Origin: Pyrrhosoma nymphula | Lineage: Eukaryota; Arthropoda; Insecta; Odonata; Coenagrionidae | NCBI GenBank assembly: GCA_963573305.1 | Contig: OY754339.1 | Span: 85,653,838-85,717,837 of the forward strand | Reading direction: 5' to 3' | Length of the DNA stretch: 64,000 nt | Shown here: positions 12,401 to 27,400 of the stretch, one piece after another | Numbering within the stretch: the first letter of the stretch is position 1 | How the letters are laid out: every line of letters starts with the position of its first letter | Made by a program: the position numbers and the translations under genes | The notes under the pieces: model-generated | Told to the model about the DNA's origin: nothing | Databases searched by the model: none | The model's input: the letters and a program-made list of their open reading frames with translations, nothing else

Positions 12401-15400
12401 AAGATCAGTGCAACATGATCAATTCTTCTCCACCATGTTGTGTCATTATCCACAGGATTTTCTGAGTGGTTTTATTTCTTAGTGCTTGAAAATAGCCTCC
12501 ACACTTTCTATAGCCAGCATTTGATCGTAAATGGGGGCTTATGTTTGTATGCATACATATGTGTTCCATATTCCGGCACGTTTCACCTCTCTGTGTGGCA
12601 TAAAATCACGTGCAGGGTTGTTCTTTGGTTTAGGTTGTACATATAATATGGCCCTTGACCAAAGTGTGGGGAGGGGGAAAGTGAAGTGGGGGCTTTGGAA
12701 GTGGAGAGAGGAGGGGGAGATGTAAGAAAGGGGTTTGGGACTGGGTGGTGGTGATGGATATGTGGGTTTTTGTGAGGACCCTGGGTGGTGGGGGAAATAG
12801 AGGGGGTGGGTTTTAAAAGAGTAAAAGTGCAGTGGGGGGAGAGTGTTAAATGCGTTGTTGGGGTACGTGGGAAGAGCCATTGATGGGTTAGGGAGGGGGT
12901 TACTTGGGTGGTGGCTATAGTGAAGGGGGATGGGTGGTTGAGCAAGAAATCATTACCCAGCTTTACATTGTAGAGCTTTGCGTGTTTTAATTCCCCTTAT
13001 CCACAGTGGCCACACCAGTGATTTAATTTTAAAGTTGCTATGCTGGGTGGAAAAAGGGTACAAAATGGATGCTCTGGAGGTATTAATAGTTGTAAAACAC
13101 ACTAAACTCCCCCCCTCCCTAACGATTTGGTCAAGGGCAGTATACGTACGACCCAAACCAAAATACCCAGCAAGAGAATATGTCATAGAGTGGTGAAACA
13201 GGTCATGCCATTCAATAAATCTTTGGAAGATTACCAAGTGTTTTATTCATCATGAATATCGACAACTTCCACCAGGTCCAGCCTGAATCAGTTGTATGTT
13301 TGTGTTCTATTTTTATGCATTATAGCTACTTAAGTACATACCAGAGTGGGGTTGAGGTGAATGATATAAACTGTATTTTCCCTGTATGTATGTGCTGCGA
13401 GATGATGGCTTTTTTCTGTATGCATTAATGCTAACCCTTTTTTTTCCCTTCCAGTCGAGGTTCTGAAACTGTCTTAGGTGAAACAGCAGATCCATGTGAA
13501 CTCTTTTCCATTGATGAATGTGAAGATGTGTCCCTTAGAGCTATTGCCAAGAAAACTGCTGTGGTCAAATATGTTCATCCTGAAGATTGGTCCATGCAGG
13601 GTGGAACAGTGGAAGGTCCAGATGTTTTTAAAGGCGTTAAGAATGAGTCTGGCCAAAACAGTGAAGAAACACTTTGGTTTCAGAAACAGTTAGTTAATTT
13701 TGACTATTTTCAATTACTATTTTTTAAATTTATATGCATTCTGATTGTGTGATTGTCCAGTTAGGTATTAAGTAGTTCACATTTTTAAGAATTAATGACA
13801 GACGTGCGTTGACACTTTCATCTCCTTTTTTTCGCGATTTTGGTTTTTATTGATGTTATTTTGTAAAAGCTTTGGTTCATTGTTAATGATCTTTTTATTT
13901 TTTTGACAGCTATGATAAACTTTATGGAAGGTTTTTAGATCTGCCTGAAGATCCTCCTTGCCCAAAGAAAGGAACTGAATACAGGTTAGTCGAAAAGCAT
14001 ATTGGCCAATGCTACCTAGTAGATAGTGCAGTGATTTGATGGTGCAATTAAGAAATTCTACTAATAAATGAATGAATTAGAATAGCGAAAGACTACCTGC
14101 CCTGATGCGTAATGTTTTGCCCTACAACTTTGATTATATTATCACTCTTGCCTAATTTATGTACACTGCTCCCTGATTATAACACGGTCATTTATACCGC
14201 AGATTTGAATAATGGCAATGGTTTCTTGGCAATGCTGCACTACATGAGCCTTCTCCAATCACATGACACAGCTTTTGTGAGAGAGGGAATAGAAAAGTTC
14301 TCAGTATGTTTCTCACTCCCAGACTTAGAAGCATAAAAGATGTTTAGAGAACAAAACAATTTCCATTCAGCTCAATTTTTTTCATGCGATCCCCTCCTTT
14401 CTTATCTTTCTTGAGAAATTTCTGGCTCAAATACTGATACATGCGTAGTAATGTAATGAATGCTCTGTGAGACAAATGTCGACGCGGTCTATTAGTCAAG
14501 GTGCTACAACGTTTTGAGGCATGAAGCAGAGTGCTTGCGTGATGGAAGTCCTCTCCACTATGGTAATGAAGAAGTGTGGTTCTTTTAGCATCTAGGTTTA
14601 GCATTGATCGTGTTCTGCTTATGGTTATCACTTCAAACGGAAAAAGGCGATGCGTGGTTATGAAATTGCCCCTGCCAGTTGACTTTGTGTTTTTGGTGTG
14701 TTTCAACAATTCTATTTTACAATTTCGTGTGTTGTGCAGATGTAGCCATTGTTTATTTACTTGGCATATGAATTATGGCAAATGTCAACCAAATAACATG
14801 TTACACCATCAAGGAAAATCTGATTGTAGTTGAACAAATGAGAAGTGGCTCCTCAAAATCCCAAATTAAGCAAATGTTGGGTATTCCTGAAGGAACAGTA
14901 TGAGGATGGATTGCAGGACTACAAGGCAGACTACACTTCTTGTTTAAGTTGGATGCAACCCCAGGACTGGAGAGGAAGAAATCTAGACTGCAAAAAGGAG
15001 ACATTGGGTTATTGCTTATACACAGTTCATTCAGAAATCCAGCTTGGTGTTTCCACTTTCAAGTCTAATTCTGAAGATGGAAGCGTAAATGTTTTTTCAA
15101 CGTCTTAAAATGTCATGGTGAGTTCTCTGCCTCAGATGGATAGCTATAGTGTTGGCAGAAACGTCATGATATAGGGGAAATAATAATTAGCTGCAAAGCA
15201 AAATTATCGGATGCTGACAGATCAAAACAATTCCTTAGTAATTTAAAATTTACGTGTGAAGGTTTCTGTGATGAGTAACTTTACAATTGTGACGAGTCCA
15301 TTCTGTTTTACGGAATGATGTCAACCAAATCTTTTGACTTAAAATCAGCTCTTAGCAACCATGATTGAAATTAAAGCTAATTATTTTACTTAAATAAAAC

Positions 15401-18400
15401 AGGTTCCCACTAGCTTCCTCCTTTGATAATCAGGAAAAAAAAATAATCGGCGATGTTTTAAATACAACTGAAAACAACTTCCTATAATAGAGTACATGAG
15501 AAGTTAAAAAATATGGATGACTGTAAATTTATTTTTGGCCCAGCTTCGCGAAGTGTTTGCACCTTCTGTGCAGTGGAATTTAAGAAAAAACGACTTAAAC
15601 CGAAACCACTACTGTTTTAGATAACTGTCCGGTGGATCCACCTAGTGTCTGCCTCATGTCAAAAGATAAGGGAAAAATTAGGGTCAAGTATTTACCAATA
15701 AATGTTACAGCAGTAATTCACCCACTTGATCAAGGAATCATTTTTAAAATTGAGGACCTGGATGCAACAGCAGCGTTAGTCTATTTACGCTGTTGGTGAA
15801 TAAGTGTCATTTTCGAAATCCTTAAAACCTGGGCTTAAAGATAAGCCAACTTTTAGTTCCATCTATAATATATATGAATGATATTAACATATTCTGTAAA
15901 GATGCTTTCATCAATTAGTTTGCAGATGATGCATTGGTATGTGTATCCGGTAAAGAGTATCAACTTATTTATGACACACTAAGTAATAAACTAAAGGGTC
16001 TGACAAAGTGGTTTGAATTAAATAATCCAATTAAATAATAAAAATCTACAGCAATGCTAATTACAAATTCAAGCAGAAGGAGATATTAGGAAAACACTCT
16101 CAAAGGATAGAAATAGAAAATAAATTATTAGAATACGAAATGGAAGTAAATACATAGGGGTGAGAGTTGTTTCAATGTTTATGCTTGAACTGAAATGCCT
16201 GTACAGTGGAAGCCTGCTTTACAGACTTAATGTTATAGTGAATGACCTTCAGTGGTGAGTGATGATATTTAGGCTGTGGTTGGTCTCAAAAGTTGTTCGC
16301 ATCTATAGTTCTGTTGGTTGTACCACATGGTTACTTATGTGTCTCAAGTTATTCCATTGATGAACTCTTCTCGGGCTCTACACCGGGTGAGTGATTGAAA
16401 TGTTGCCGACGTTTCGGGTAGCGACTAGTTACCCATCCTCAAGGCAAATTTCACGTAACTAAGTAACCAACGGACAGTTTAGTTATGTGACATTTGCCTT
16501 GAGAATGGGTAACGAGTCGCTACCCGAAACGCCGGCAACATTTCAATCACTCACCCGGTGTAGAGCCCAAGAAGAGTTCATCACTGCAATTTGCCGGGAA
16601 AGCATGAAGTTATTCCATGGTTGTAATTCTGGTTGCATTTATTTTCTCTCTCAAAGGTGAATGTCATTTCATATTTATTTTGAGCATTTAGGCAAGTTAC
16701 TTAATGTACTTATTATGTGAATGAGTGGTCCAAAGCCTTGTGCAAATGATAAACTCTATAATTTAGAAATTTGAAGTAGATTAGTCTTGTTAAATTTGTT
16801 TCTTTTTTTTGATGGGGATTAAATTTTCTGTAAAGTAATATATTCTAGTTCTACAATTTATTCGTTGGTGCAAAAGTATTCCTTATAAAAATTTTTATTT
16901 TTGAAGTATTCAATAAAGATGTTGAATCTTCAGCATTAATGTCAACCCATTAAATTTTCAACTTTTGAATTAGATATCATCTGGTTTGGAAAAGTAGTTC
17001 TTTCATAATGTTTTATTTATGTTTGAATGCTTCAATTAAAATGTTCTTTTCTGTAGGTTTTGTACATCATGTGAACGGCAGTATTTATCAGAAAACAAAG
17101 AAATCCCTAAAATTGATGAAAAGCTTGACAGTGAAAATGAGAAAAAGGAAGTAAGTTATTTACTAATTTAATGTTATGGTTAGGATATTTTAGGATATAA
17201 GTTTAGACGTGTCAGTAATCACAGTCAATGCCTTAGTGAATGTTATTTTTTGTTGTGAAAAGTTGGCCCAAAGCTTTGATTTCTGTTTACATGCTTAATC
17301 TGCTCATTTTTTTCCTTGTAAATATAAAATATGTATGTATATACAGACCCAATGTTAAAAATTACTAGTTTTTCCTATATTTTTCTAAAGACACCTACAG
17401 TACGTGTTTCACAAATCTTGATTGATCAGTCAACTGTTACTTAATTTCATGGGAGTTTGGAATCAACATTTTTATATGTAATGTAATACTTTTGTAAGTT
17501 TTTTTTGTTGGGATACATTTAGGTAATATCATAATATGTTTTACTGATGAATGTAATTATTTGTAGATGCTGTTCGCAGTAGTGCATCACAAAGGAGAGG
17601 AGTATCGCAGGGGTCATGTTGTTTTTCTGAATCCAACGAAAGTGAAGTTGAAATCTGATTTTAGTTGCAAGTTGGACAAAAAGAAAAGCAAGCAAAAGGA
17701 AAATCAGGTAAGGAATGCTGCTTTGCGTCCTTTGAATTTCATTCAATTTAATGCATTACTAAGTTATGTTAAAATACATCACGAATACAAAAATATACCT
17801 GATTCCAATTACTAGTTTAGAGCTCGTTATGGTTCCTAAGAGCCTGGGGCTCATATTGGAGAAAAAAAATATGCCTGGTAACAACATAAGGCTTGGTGAA
17901 CTCCAGTGGTAAAGTAAAATCAGAAGTTTAAATTAATAAGTTATTTTTTATAAGGTTCTGATCTTTCCAGAAAATGTTGTGAGAGTGTCCACTATTTGTA
18001 TTGTGTGAATTTGAATCCTCATTGAAGGAAACCTTGTTTGTTGAGTTTCACTGTATTTCATTGACTGTGGTATAAATTTTAAGATGTGGAGAAAAATAAA
18101 GGTAAATTTGAATAGAGTTTCCTTTTGTATGTTCTCATTATCAACATGGATCATTAATAAGTTATCTTTGATATTATTTTAAGTTGCATTTATGTCCTAC
18201 TCTTCAGGTGGATGAAGAAATGTATCCCGAGTACTATCGGAAGTACTCCAGTTCAGGAGATGGTAGTGAGATGACCATAAAGGGGTCTAACGTAGAGACA
18301 CCTCCTCCTTTCGTAATTGGCATGATCACAGGGATCGGAGCGAAACAAACGCTCTTCAGTGGTGATCCGCGATTTGTGTCTGCCTCAGACATCTGGCTTG

Positions 18401-21400
18401 ATGTGGTTCTCTTCTATCGTCCTGAAAACACTTTCCGAGGACCAATAGCCTCCCACCAAGCTGATCTCAATCTGTTGTACTGGACTAAAGAGAGTAAGTA
18501 GAAAAATTTCATCTGAAATCCATAATAATTGTCGGGTGCGTTCCATTCGTGATTCAGTCACTGCGCACTTCAAAACAGATTGGGAACAAAGTTGATGTGC
18601 GCTAAACAACAAATGAACGTCAATAATGGCAACTGTGATTGTTGTCAAGTTTGTTGATTTTCAGTGAAGGTGGTAAACACGCATATCGTGAGTTTTTAAT
18701 TACTCAGTGACAAAAAGCTAAGGTTTTTAAATACATATGTGGAACGTGGAATTCAACAAATTTACGTAGAACATTTGCCCGTGGCTGTTGCTCAACCAGA
18801 GTGCCACCTACCGGCAGGTTGCCATACATTTTGCGAGCACACATCGTTCCATTCAACGTTGATCGTATGCGCTAAAGTGCGCTGATGTGCGCTAACTTCA
18901 ACCCCTTGAATGGAAAGCCCCCATCAAAATCAATACGTGAATAACAATTGTGGATGCGCTTATCGAAGTTCATTTATTGTTTAGCACACATCAACTCTGC
19001 CTCTGATCTGTTTTCAACATTGATTATCATTTTAAGGGTTGGCAGTGGTCAGCATTTGTGTACATACTGTAATGGTCCACGGCCCGCCCGGATTACTTTG
19101 AGCCGAAAGACACATGTACAATATATTTTTTTTTCAAATGTCCTCGCAAACCCCTCCCGCACGAGATCCGCGGGGCTAACCTGCGTCACCTATTTCAACA
19201 CGAAAAAATAATTAAAAGCCTCTTTTAATGAGGATAAGCGGGTGGGGGGTCCCCGACCTTGCGTAACTTGACATGCTCCCTGGCTTTACCGCCGGGGCAG
19301 GGTGGAGATGGGTCACTGGTACTGGGTTTTTGGGAATTTCGGCTTGCTGGGTAAGAAGAAGATTTAAAAAATATACCTTTTCCATTCAACAAAACAAGCG
19401 TATATTAAAAAAAATGACTCACAATTATCTCAAACAAAATGCCCTTCTAATAATTAGTGAAGTGATGGGTTGATAAATGAGGGATGAGATGTTTAATGGT
19501 TGAAACGAACCCTTCATGAAATGAATAAGATGAATTTGAAAATGATGAATAAACACATGTAATAGCCACACAAAAAAAAGGCTTTTCCTCGCACACAGGC
19601 GATTTACTCAAATAGTCCACTTCCAAATAAACTGGAGGTGAGGGAGGTAGTTACTAGTCCTTCCCTTTTCTCTTGCAGTTATGGTATAATTATCTATTTT
19701 GGGCGTAAATCACTCGCCATTGAAGAACACTGTCGTAATGTGGGGGCCCCTCGCTAGCTTGATGGCTAGGAGGCTGAAATAGGGGGGAGGGTTTGTCGGG
19801 TCGGCAACCTTACGTGACCGTCGACACAGGATTCTCGGCACAGGACATCAAGCGTGGCAGGCACCTGGCAGTCCAAACTGGATCCTCTGATTCTACAGTG
19901 GACTCCAGACTCAACACGCCACTCGTGGTCTCCGTGTCCGTCGAGAATATCTTGGGGGGAAATGTGGTCCAATCAGCGGACGTGGTACCTTGTGTGTACC
20001 TCTCAGCCTCCAGCACTTTCAAATTAGCTCTCCCAGCTCAAGAAATGCTTCTGCACAGTGATATTGCTCAGCGTATTCTTTTTTTTCTTTCCTTCCGCGA
20101 TCGCCTTTTATACCACTTTGTGGAGGGGAAGGGGACGTGGCGGATAGGGGAAACTGAGGAAAGGGGAACACAGTGGGGGATTCACACATCGCTTTTTCAC
20201 TTTAAATCAACCATACCTTGTGACTCATTCATACACCTCACTCCACTGCGTTTTACTCCATTCACTCGACCTTGACACTTATACTTCGATCTCAGACACG
20301 CACACATTCACCCGATTTCCACACTCACACCTCCTCCCACCTAAACAAGCCAAATAAAGGAAGGCGAAGGAATAAGGGGGGGGGGGGGGAAGAGTGGTTT
20401 GGGTGGAAGACAAAAGGTGTAACGGCTTGGACCGTTACAATACAGACAGGGGCACTTATATTTTGACACCCTACTGATTCCAGAAAAGCATTGTACAAGC
20501 CATCCTCCCAATTCTTTACCTGTAAGAAAGATGGAGGGATAGGAGGTAAAAGGAAAGTTGAATCTCTTGTTTGTGTGTGCAGCATAAGGAAAATCGTGTT
20601 GCCTACATTTGTATGATGCTTGTTCACATACAGTAAAACCCCAACTTAATGCAGTTGGTGGGTTTCTCGATTATCAGGGCTATGATGGGGGGAGGATGCA
20701 CGGATAATCAGAAAACATGGATAATCCAAACTTTTACTTTTATTTCTTATAATTTTCATAATATACGTAAAAAACGATGTACTATCATTTGCGCACATAG
20801 TCCGGTATTTTAGATTGTTTCATGGACTAATTGTGAGCTTTCTTCACCTCACCGCGTATCTTTTTAGTAGCAATAATGCCATTGTAGTCATATTCCCACT
20901 GCTTCGTATACTGCAGCAAACCATCTACATAGTGAGCACCTGGCTGTGATTTATGCGTTTGCTGCCCCCGTTGTCTGGTCGTGGCAGAAACAATATCACT
21001 ATCAGTTACTTGCTGGAAGCCCGGGACACTTGCATCTCTCGTTAGCCATTCTTCCAAGTTCTCCGCATCAACATTTTTGAATCTTTCCATGGTTTTCACT
21101 AAACCCCCAACTCGGAGTCGTGCGCTTTAGTTTCTGAAAATCCCCAAAAATCACCTTCGAGGTTAAATAAAAGTTTCCTCCAAGAACGAACTAGTATAAC
21201 AGGTTTCCCTGAGGATGCCTGTGACACACCGTGAATTGCATCTAATTTTGCCATTTTCTTCCAAAATTTCAATAAATTATCATCTTCATTGGCCTGAGAA
21301 GACAAACTCATTAATTCCTTTTCATTGACCCGATGACGCTGTGATCCATTGGCTGAAGTATAGAAGTGACGTCTGGGGGTAAAAAAAACTTTGCTTCGCT

Positions 21401-24400
21401 GCACTGTGTTTTGAGATGCTTGTTATGTCGCCAATGGCACTGACGAACTCTTGTGGGTTCTACATGATTCTTAGAAGTTATCTTGACCGTCACAGGGTGC
21501 TCGCTTGTATTTATGGTCTTTCTTTTGTCTGTTATATTTTTCCTGCTGACAGCTTGTCAGCTAGAGGATTTCCCTCTCCCAGGTACGTTGGCCTTTGGAG
21601 TTGATGAGGGTCCATGGTTATCCCTTAGCTTTGCAATAGTGCTTCTGGAGTATCGTATTACCTACAGCTGCTAGATTTATTGCCTGCTTGTACTTCTTTA
21701 CCGTTATTTTTTTTTTCAATGTGTCGTTCTACTCAATGATTTTCTTCTACTGCGCTAACCTTATGAGTTTGATTTCTTGCGTTTCCTCTCGCTTATTTTT
21801 TGACCCAATGCATACTGTTTGGACTTTGTCTTCGGAAGTAAGTCCACTGTGCATTTATTGTTAATCTCTCTGGACTCTCCTAGATTTCTCTTCTGGTATT
21901 GACCCCTGCTTTGTCTGGTCATTCATCTCTGGACTTCTTACTGACCGCTACATTTGATTGGTAGCAGGGCGTTCTTTGGATTACTTGAGCCAACCTCAAC
22001 AGTGTTTTGTTCGTTTATAGTCCTGCACATCATCTTGGACTTTTCTATCTGCATTTTGGGACTGATTATTTTTACATTTACCAGTGCTTTATTTTGGCTG
22101 TCTTGCGGCATCCTTGTAACTCAGGCTTTTTTTTTGCCCTTGGATTATCGTTGGCTTATTCTCCACCATCCTTTTTGAGACATTCACTGATTCTATGCCC
22201 AAAAATACATGAAGAACGTATGTATTTTTCAAGAAGAGTATTTCAACAGAAGGTTTTTAAGAAATTCTGGAAGAAAATGAGCACGGGGATGAATTATTAG
22301 ACAATTTTTCCGAAGATTACTCCATATCCCTCCTTTCCCCAACCTCCCGATCACGTCGCCATAAAAACTCATCGATTTAATTAAATAATAAAAAATATTC
22401 TGAGCGATGGCTCTGTTTGAAAGAGAGCGAGAGGAGAGGGAAAGCTGGCAAATTTTAGGCATAGAGGAGGAAGGAGTCAACCCATATGAAGTGGACCAAG
22501 GGTGATTGCTTTACCAATTTAAAAAAAAATTGAAACTTTCCTAGTTGTTACTTTCATGTCTTAAGACATTAAAACTATTTTTTTCAAATTTTTATCTCAA
22601 GCGGTTTACCTTGGGTGGCCATTTTTATAATTTTGCATGAGCCCATTTTTACGTTTGTAAAGATTTACGTAAAAGTTTATAACTTTTAATGTATTTATCC
22701 TAGAAGGATATATGTACCCTTGAATTATTACAAATTTTTAAAAAGTCACTTTTTTCAAATTTTCAAAGTTTGGCTTTGAATAACTCTGGTGTGGTAAGAG
22801 ATAAAAACCTCAAATTAGCAGAACTTACAGTCTTTATGTGTGTGTACATGACATATAAAAGATTATGTTGTGTATTTTACTAATAAAAAAGGTAGAACCT
22901 CTCAAAAATGACAAAAACTTTGTTAAAGTGAAACCTTTTGGCACACTGAGTAAGGCTTTGTAAGATGTTTCTGATCTTTATAATTGGCAGTTCTATCCTT
23001 AGCCTATCCTCAATGCGAATGAAGTTGATTTTTTAAATTATTCATAAGTTTTGTTTGTATTTTGTTTTTTGTTTTTAATATTTCTTTGTTACGGTGTAAT
23101 AGAAAAAATTTGAAAAAATTTTGGCAGGGCGTTGTGAGAGGAGTGCTGGGGTGAGGGAGGGAGAGTCTCAAGGGATTCTAAGAATCTGGGTTTCCACTAG
23201 ATACTAAGGGTTCTTTAAAAGGGAGGGGGCCACTGTGGGTGGTACTGTCGAGGGGGGGTGACGTGCTGCCCAACTGGAGGAAAAAACGGGAAGATCCAGC
23301 TAGTGACAGTCTACGAGGGAGAAAGGAGGGTGAGGCAGAAAGGAATCTGTATTTTCAGCTCTTGCACTTTTGTCATTAAATATCAATTGGCACGTATCAA
23401 AGTGGATGACAAAATAGGACTTGATAGGAAAAAGCCAGATTAAGTGATGCTAGTGATGGGGATGAATGTTTGTTTAGGTGGTTTATTCAGAAGCACAGTG
23501 AAGGTGTTCCATTACCTGGTCCACTTTAGAAGCACAGGCAATTAAATTAAATAAACAAATAGGTGGTGCTTATGATTTTGTTGCCTCTGCTGGCTGGCTA
23601 TCGAGGTGGAAAATTTGCCATGGGATAGCACAAGTCAACATAGAAGAAGAATCTCGTTCCAGTGACAGTGAAGTACCTAGAGAGTTCTGTGGGACTTAAC
23701 CCAAGATGATTGATGAGGGTGAGTAGACTTAAGAGCAATTTTATAACTGTGATGAAACTGCCCTCTACTACAGATTGCTTCCAACAAAGTCACTCGATAT
23801 TAAGAAGTCTGCAAATAAATCCAGAATGATAATGAGCAAAGAGAGATTGACTTTATTACTCTGCGAGAACAAATCAGGATGTCACAAAGTAAAGCCTTTC
23901 AGTAACAGTAAAAACTGAAGTCCTTGGTTTTTCAAGCACGTTAATATAACACTACCCGTCATTTATAAAACCAGTAAGAATGCAGATGACTCGTGATGTA
24001 TTATATCGTGGTTCAGTGAAGATTTTGTACCATCGGCAAAGAATCACTTACGATGAAAAAAGTTCCAAGAAAAAGCACTAATTCTGTTGGGTATGTGTCC
24101 TGACCATCCTTCATCTGGTAAAATTGTGGCAATGTTTTTACCAAAAAATACCACAGCCCTTATTCAGCACTTGGACCAAGGGATTATCAGAGCATTAAAA
24201 GGCCACTATTGGCTTGCCACTGTCATAAACTCAGAACTACAAGTACAAGAATTCCTGAAAACAGTTACCCTGAAGAATAAGGCTTACAATATTGGATTGG
24301 CATGGAAGATGATAACTTCAGCTACAATTAAAAATTGCTGGTCGAAGTACATACATTTAGAGGGTGATAGCATGGAAGACGGAGACATTTTTTTGGGTTT

Positions 24401-27400
24401 TAAGGAAGAAGATGCACATTTAGCTTCAAATGTTTTTGCTGATAGACTAAATGCGAATGATCTCGCGACCTAGGTGTGTGAAGATGAAGAAATTCCTGTA
24501 TCTGCCCATAAGAATAATGAAGAAATTCTGGCTGCAGTCCAGAGCCACAGAACAACAGTTGCATTATCGGAAGATGAGAGTAAGAATGAAGAAGTAGAAG
24601 ACGAATGTGAGGTAGAGATGCCAAAAATAGGAAAAGTATTGGATAACATTAGTGAAGGGATGAATTCGTTAGAGAGACAGAGCGATTGAGATCATCTTCA
24701 TCTTTTACATTTGCAAAACATACCGACCGAGTAAACCCTTACCTACATCACAACTCTCTGCTGCCGTGTGATTGGGCGCATCGAGTTGACGGAATGGTTT
24801 GAGTTTTTCAATCGCTCCGACAGATTGCTCTCATTCTGCTGAATGTTCCCTCTTCTGCTCTCAACTTGCTTGTCGTCCGCCCACTCCCCTCTCACTGATG
24901 ACTGGGCCTAACAAAAGAAGAACGTAAAATGGGAGCGCGCACAGCGTACTCAAGGCCGTAAATCACTAATGTTTGGACATAACTGGCTTTAGGTGTTGCA
25001 GATATGGCTCACATCTTGAATATTTAGTTTAATTAACAGATAATACAAAACAAAATAGTTAATTTTTGCTAGGTGGTGCATCGTCCTCGAGAGATATCTG
25101 TCGTAATACCGAGCGTATACCGTGGAAGGAACTTTTTGGCCTTGCTATATCCACTTTATTTTACATGTAAAACATAGGCCTTTTGGCGGTACAAAGACAA
25201 TCACTCGCTAAAACGGGATTCTCGCTATAAGCCGTACTCACTATACCGGGCTTCCACTGTATTTTGTTGACCCAACCCAATAGCTGCATAACACACCTGA
25301 CCAGCAATTGGGAGATATATTCAAATTCTGTAGATAATTTTTTTGTAGTGAATTTATACACATTTGTGTTATGTTGTACACCCCAGCTCGTGGCTGGGTA
25401 TAATGTTCATTTGTGCATTTCGCAAACAAATTATCATTAATAATTTTCTGCTCTGCATTAAAATTTTAAACCATAAAGCCTTGTTATTATTTATATTTAT
25501 TGTAAAATCTTGGTCTTTATTCTATTTGGCAATTTTCTTGTACTATAAACTTTTCTCAGCAAGGGTAATGGTTCAAGATCAAACTGTTATTGTAAGATCA
25601 CTCATGGTGAAGTAGTTTAAAATCCTTTTGCTTTTGTATCACTATGTACTTATGTTTTTAAAATAACTTTCATTTGCCTTTCCAGAGCAGAGAGTGGGTT
25701 TTAAGTCTGTGGTTGGGAAGTGTCAAATCGTGTACGGGGAAAATGTGGAAAGTTCTGGAAATAGTGAAGTGAGTGGACCTCAGCAGTGGGCAGTACGTGG
25801 ACCGAACAGGTTTTATTTCATGCAGGAGTATGACTTAGAGACGCAGTCATTTGTTGATCCCCCAGCAGAAGCCAGAGCCATTGGGAAGCAATCAAAGGTT
25901 TGTATTATTGTACATCTATTCATGAAGAGCTGGTCCAGATTACAGTAAGACTCCAATTATCCAAACTCCAACTATATTGCCAATTATCGAGATCGCTTTT
26001 AGGGGAAATATCCTCGAAAATCGGCTTTTCACAGTCACGGCAATATGATATTCGAAGCATGTGTTGTATCTTTTATACCGTTGATTTCGTTTGCCAGTTA
26101 TTGGTTACAGCACATACATTTCTTTAGCGTTCTTAGTTCAATCCAAAGCGAATACGTTAAGAAGTTTCCGAAGAGGTTACCATTTTGTGAGTTATCCATT
26201 TACATGGATATGTATTTGATTATCCGGATTGGGTCCGGTCCCAATTGATTCGGATAATTGGAGTGCTACTGTAGTTGTGACAACTCACATCAGCATTTCT
26301 GCATATTCTTTTGATGGAACTAGCTATGGAAAGGATGATATCAAGTAAATACAAAATTAAATGTTAGTATCATGATGTAGCAAGTAACCGTTGATGAAGG
26401 GCAACATATTCTATTCATATTAGCAAAGGTGTAGACCATATTGGCCTGTACAGTGACTAATTTCTCCCCAATCTTAGTAGCTATTACATAACTGTTTATA
26501 GCAACGTAACTTGCATGACATTAGTAAAATATCTCATTGTACAGACTATATTGTGCATAATATTATCTCTATGGTATTATGTAAAATATTGTAATGGTTT
26601 ATTTTTGGATGATTGATTGATAGTTAATACTTTAATTTCTCATGGTATTTCATATGGCATAATTTCAGCACGTTTGCTGTGTTGATGATTTTGTATTTCA
26701 AAAATGCCTCTTTTCTCTCTTTATTGTTGGAATTTTATTTGCTGCAGGGTAAAGGAAAGGGAAAAGGCAAAGGGAAGAAGGAGACCCGTGAGGAGAATAC
26801 GGATGAAAAGTGTACAGAATGGATGCCTATATCTAATCCACTAAAGTCTCTGGATGTCTTTGCTGGGTGTGGAGGTAAGAACTACTTGTAATTTTAAGCA
26901 CGCCATAAAACTGACTTGAGCCTGATTAACCTGCTAAGTCATTGATGTCTGGGAGCTTTTCGTGGTACAGCTACTTACAAAAAAATCATACCACTTCCCA
27001 ACGCAACCCACACAACAGGCTATTTAAATCATCGATGTGACAACACTGTCGCCCTACTTGACTGCCGAACGCTATAGCATCCGGGCAGGGCAATCTCGGA
27101 AGCAAGAGCACCCTTAATGAAACATGAGCTGAAGAAGCCAAGGCCCTGTGATACAGGGGGGTGGAAGCTCACGGGTGGCAAGGAGGGTTTTCTTTCCCCG
27201 AAAAAAAAGAGGGGCATATGCTGTTGCAATGTGCTTAAAAGACGCCATTTTGTTTTGAGCGCCTTTCCATTTATTAATATCATTTCCAGTTGAGCGTGTG
27301 GTGTTAGCAGTGAAGGGTGTGTTTCTGGGAGGAAAAGTAAACCGAAAATTAAAAGATACTATGCGTGATTGTTACACTTGTGGAATGCCGCAGTTGACAC

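Noticed and set aside
12539..12945. Proline/threonine-rich proteins on the minus strand
   Set aside because: Open frames result from the purine-rich core of a foldback repeat.
16356..16420. Hammerhead ribozyme in the long hairpin
   Set aside because: A gatga and a gaaa are present, but the conserved core spacing and flanking stems do not fit.
24720..24960. CpG-rich promoter
   Set aside because: GC-richer patch is part of a Tigger-type relic between its transposase tail and right end.
16204..25259. Single 9-kb transposon using the CAGTGGAAGCC ends
   Set aside because: Three intact DNMT1 exons lie between the ends, so these are parts of separate related elements.
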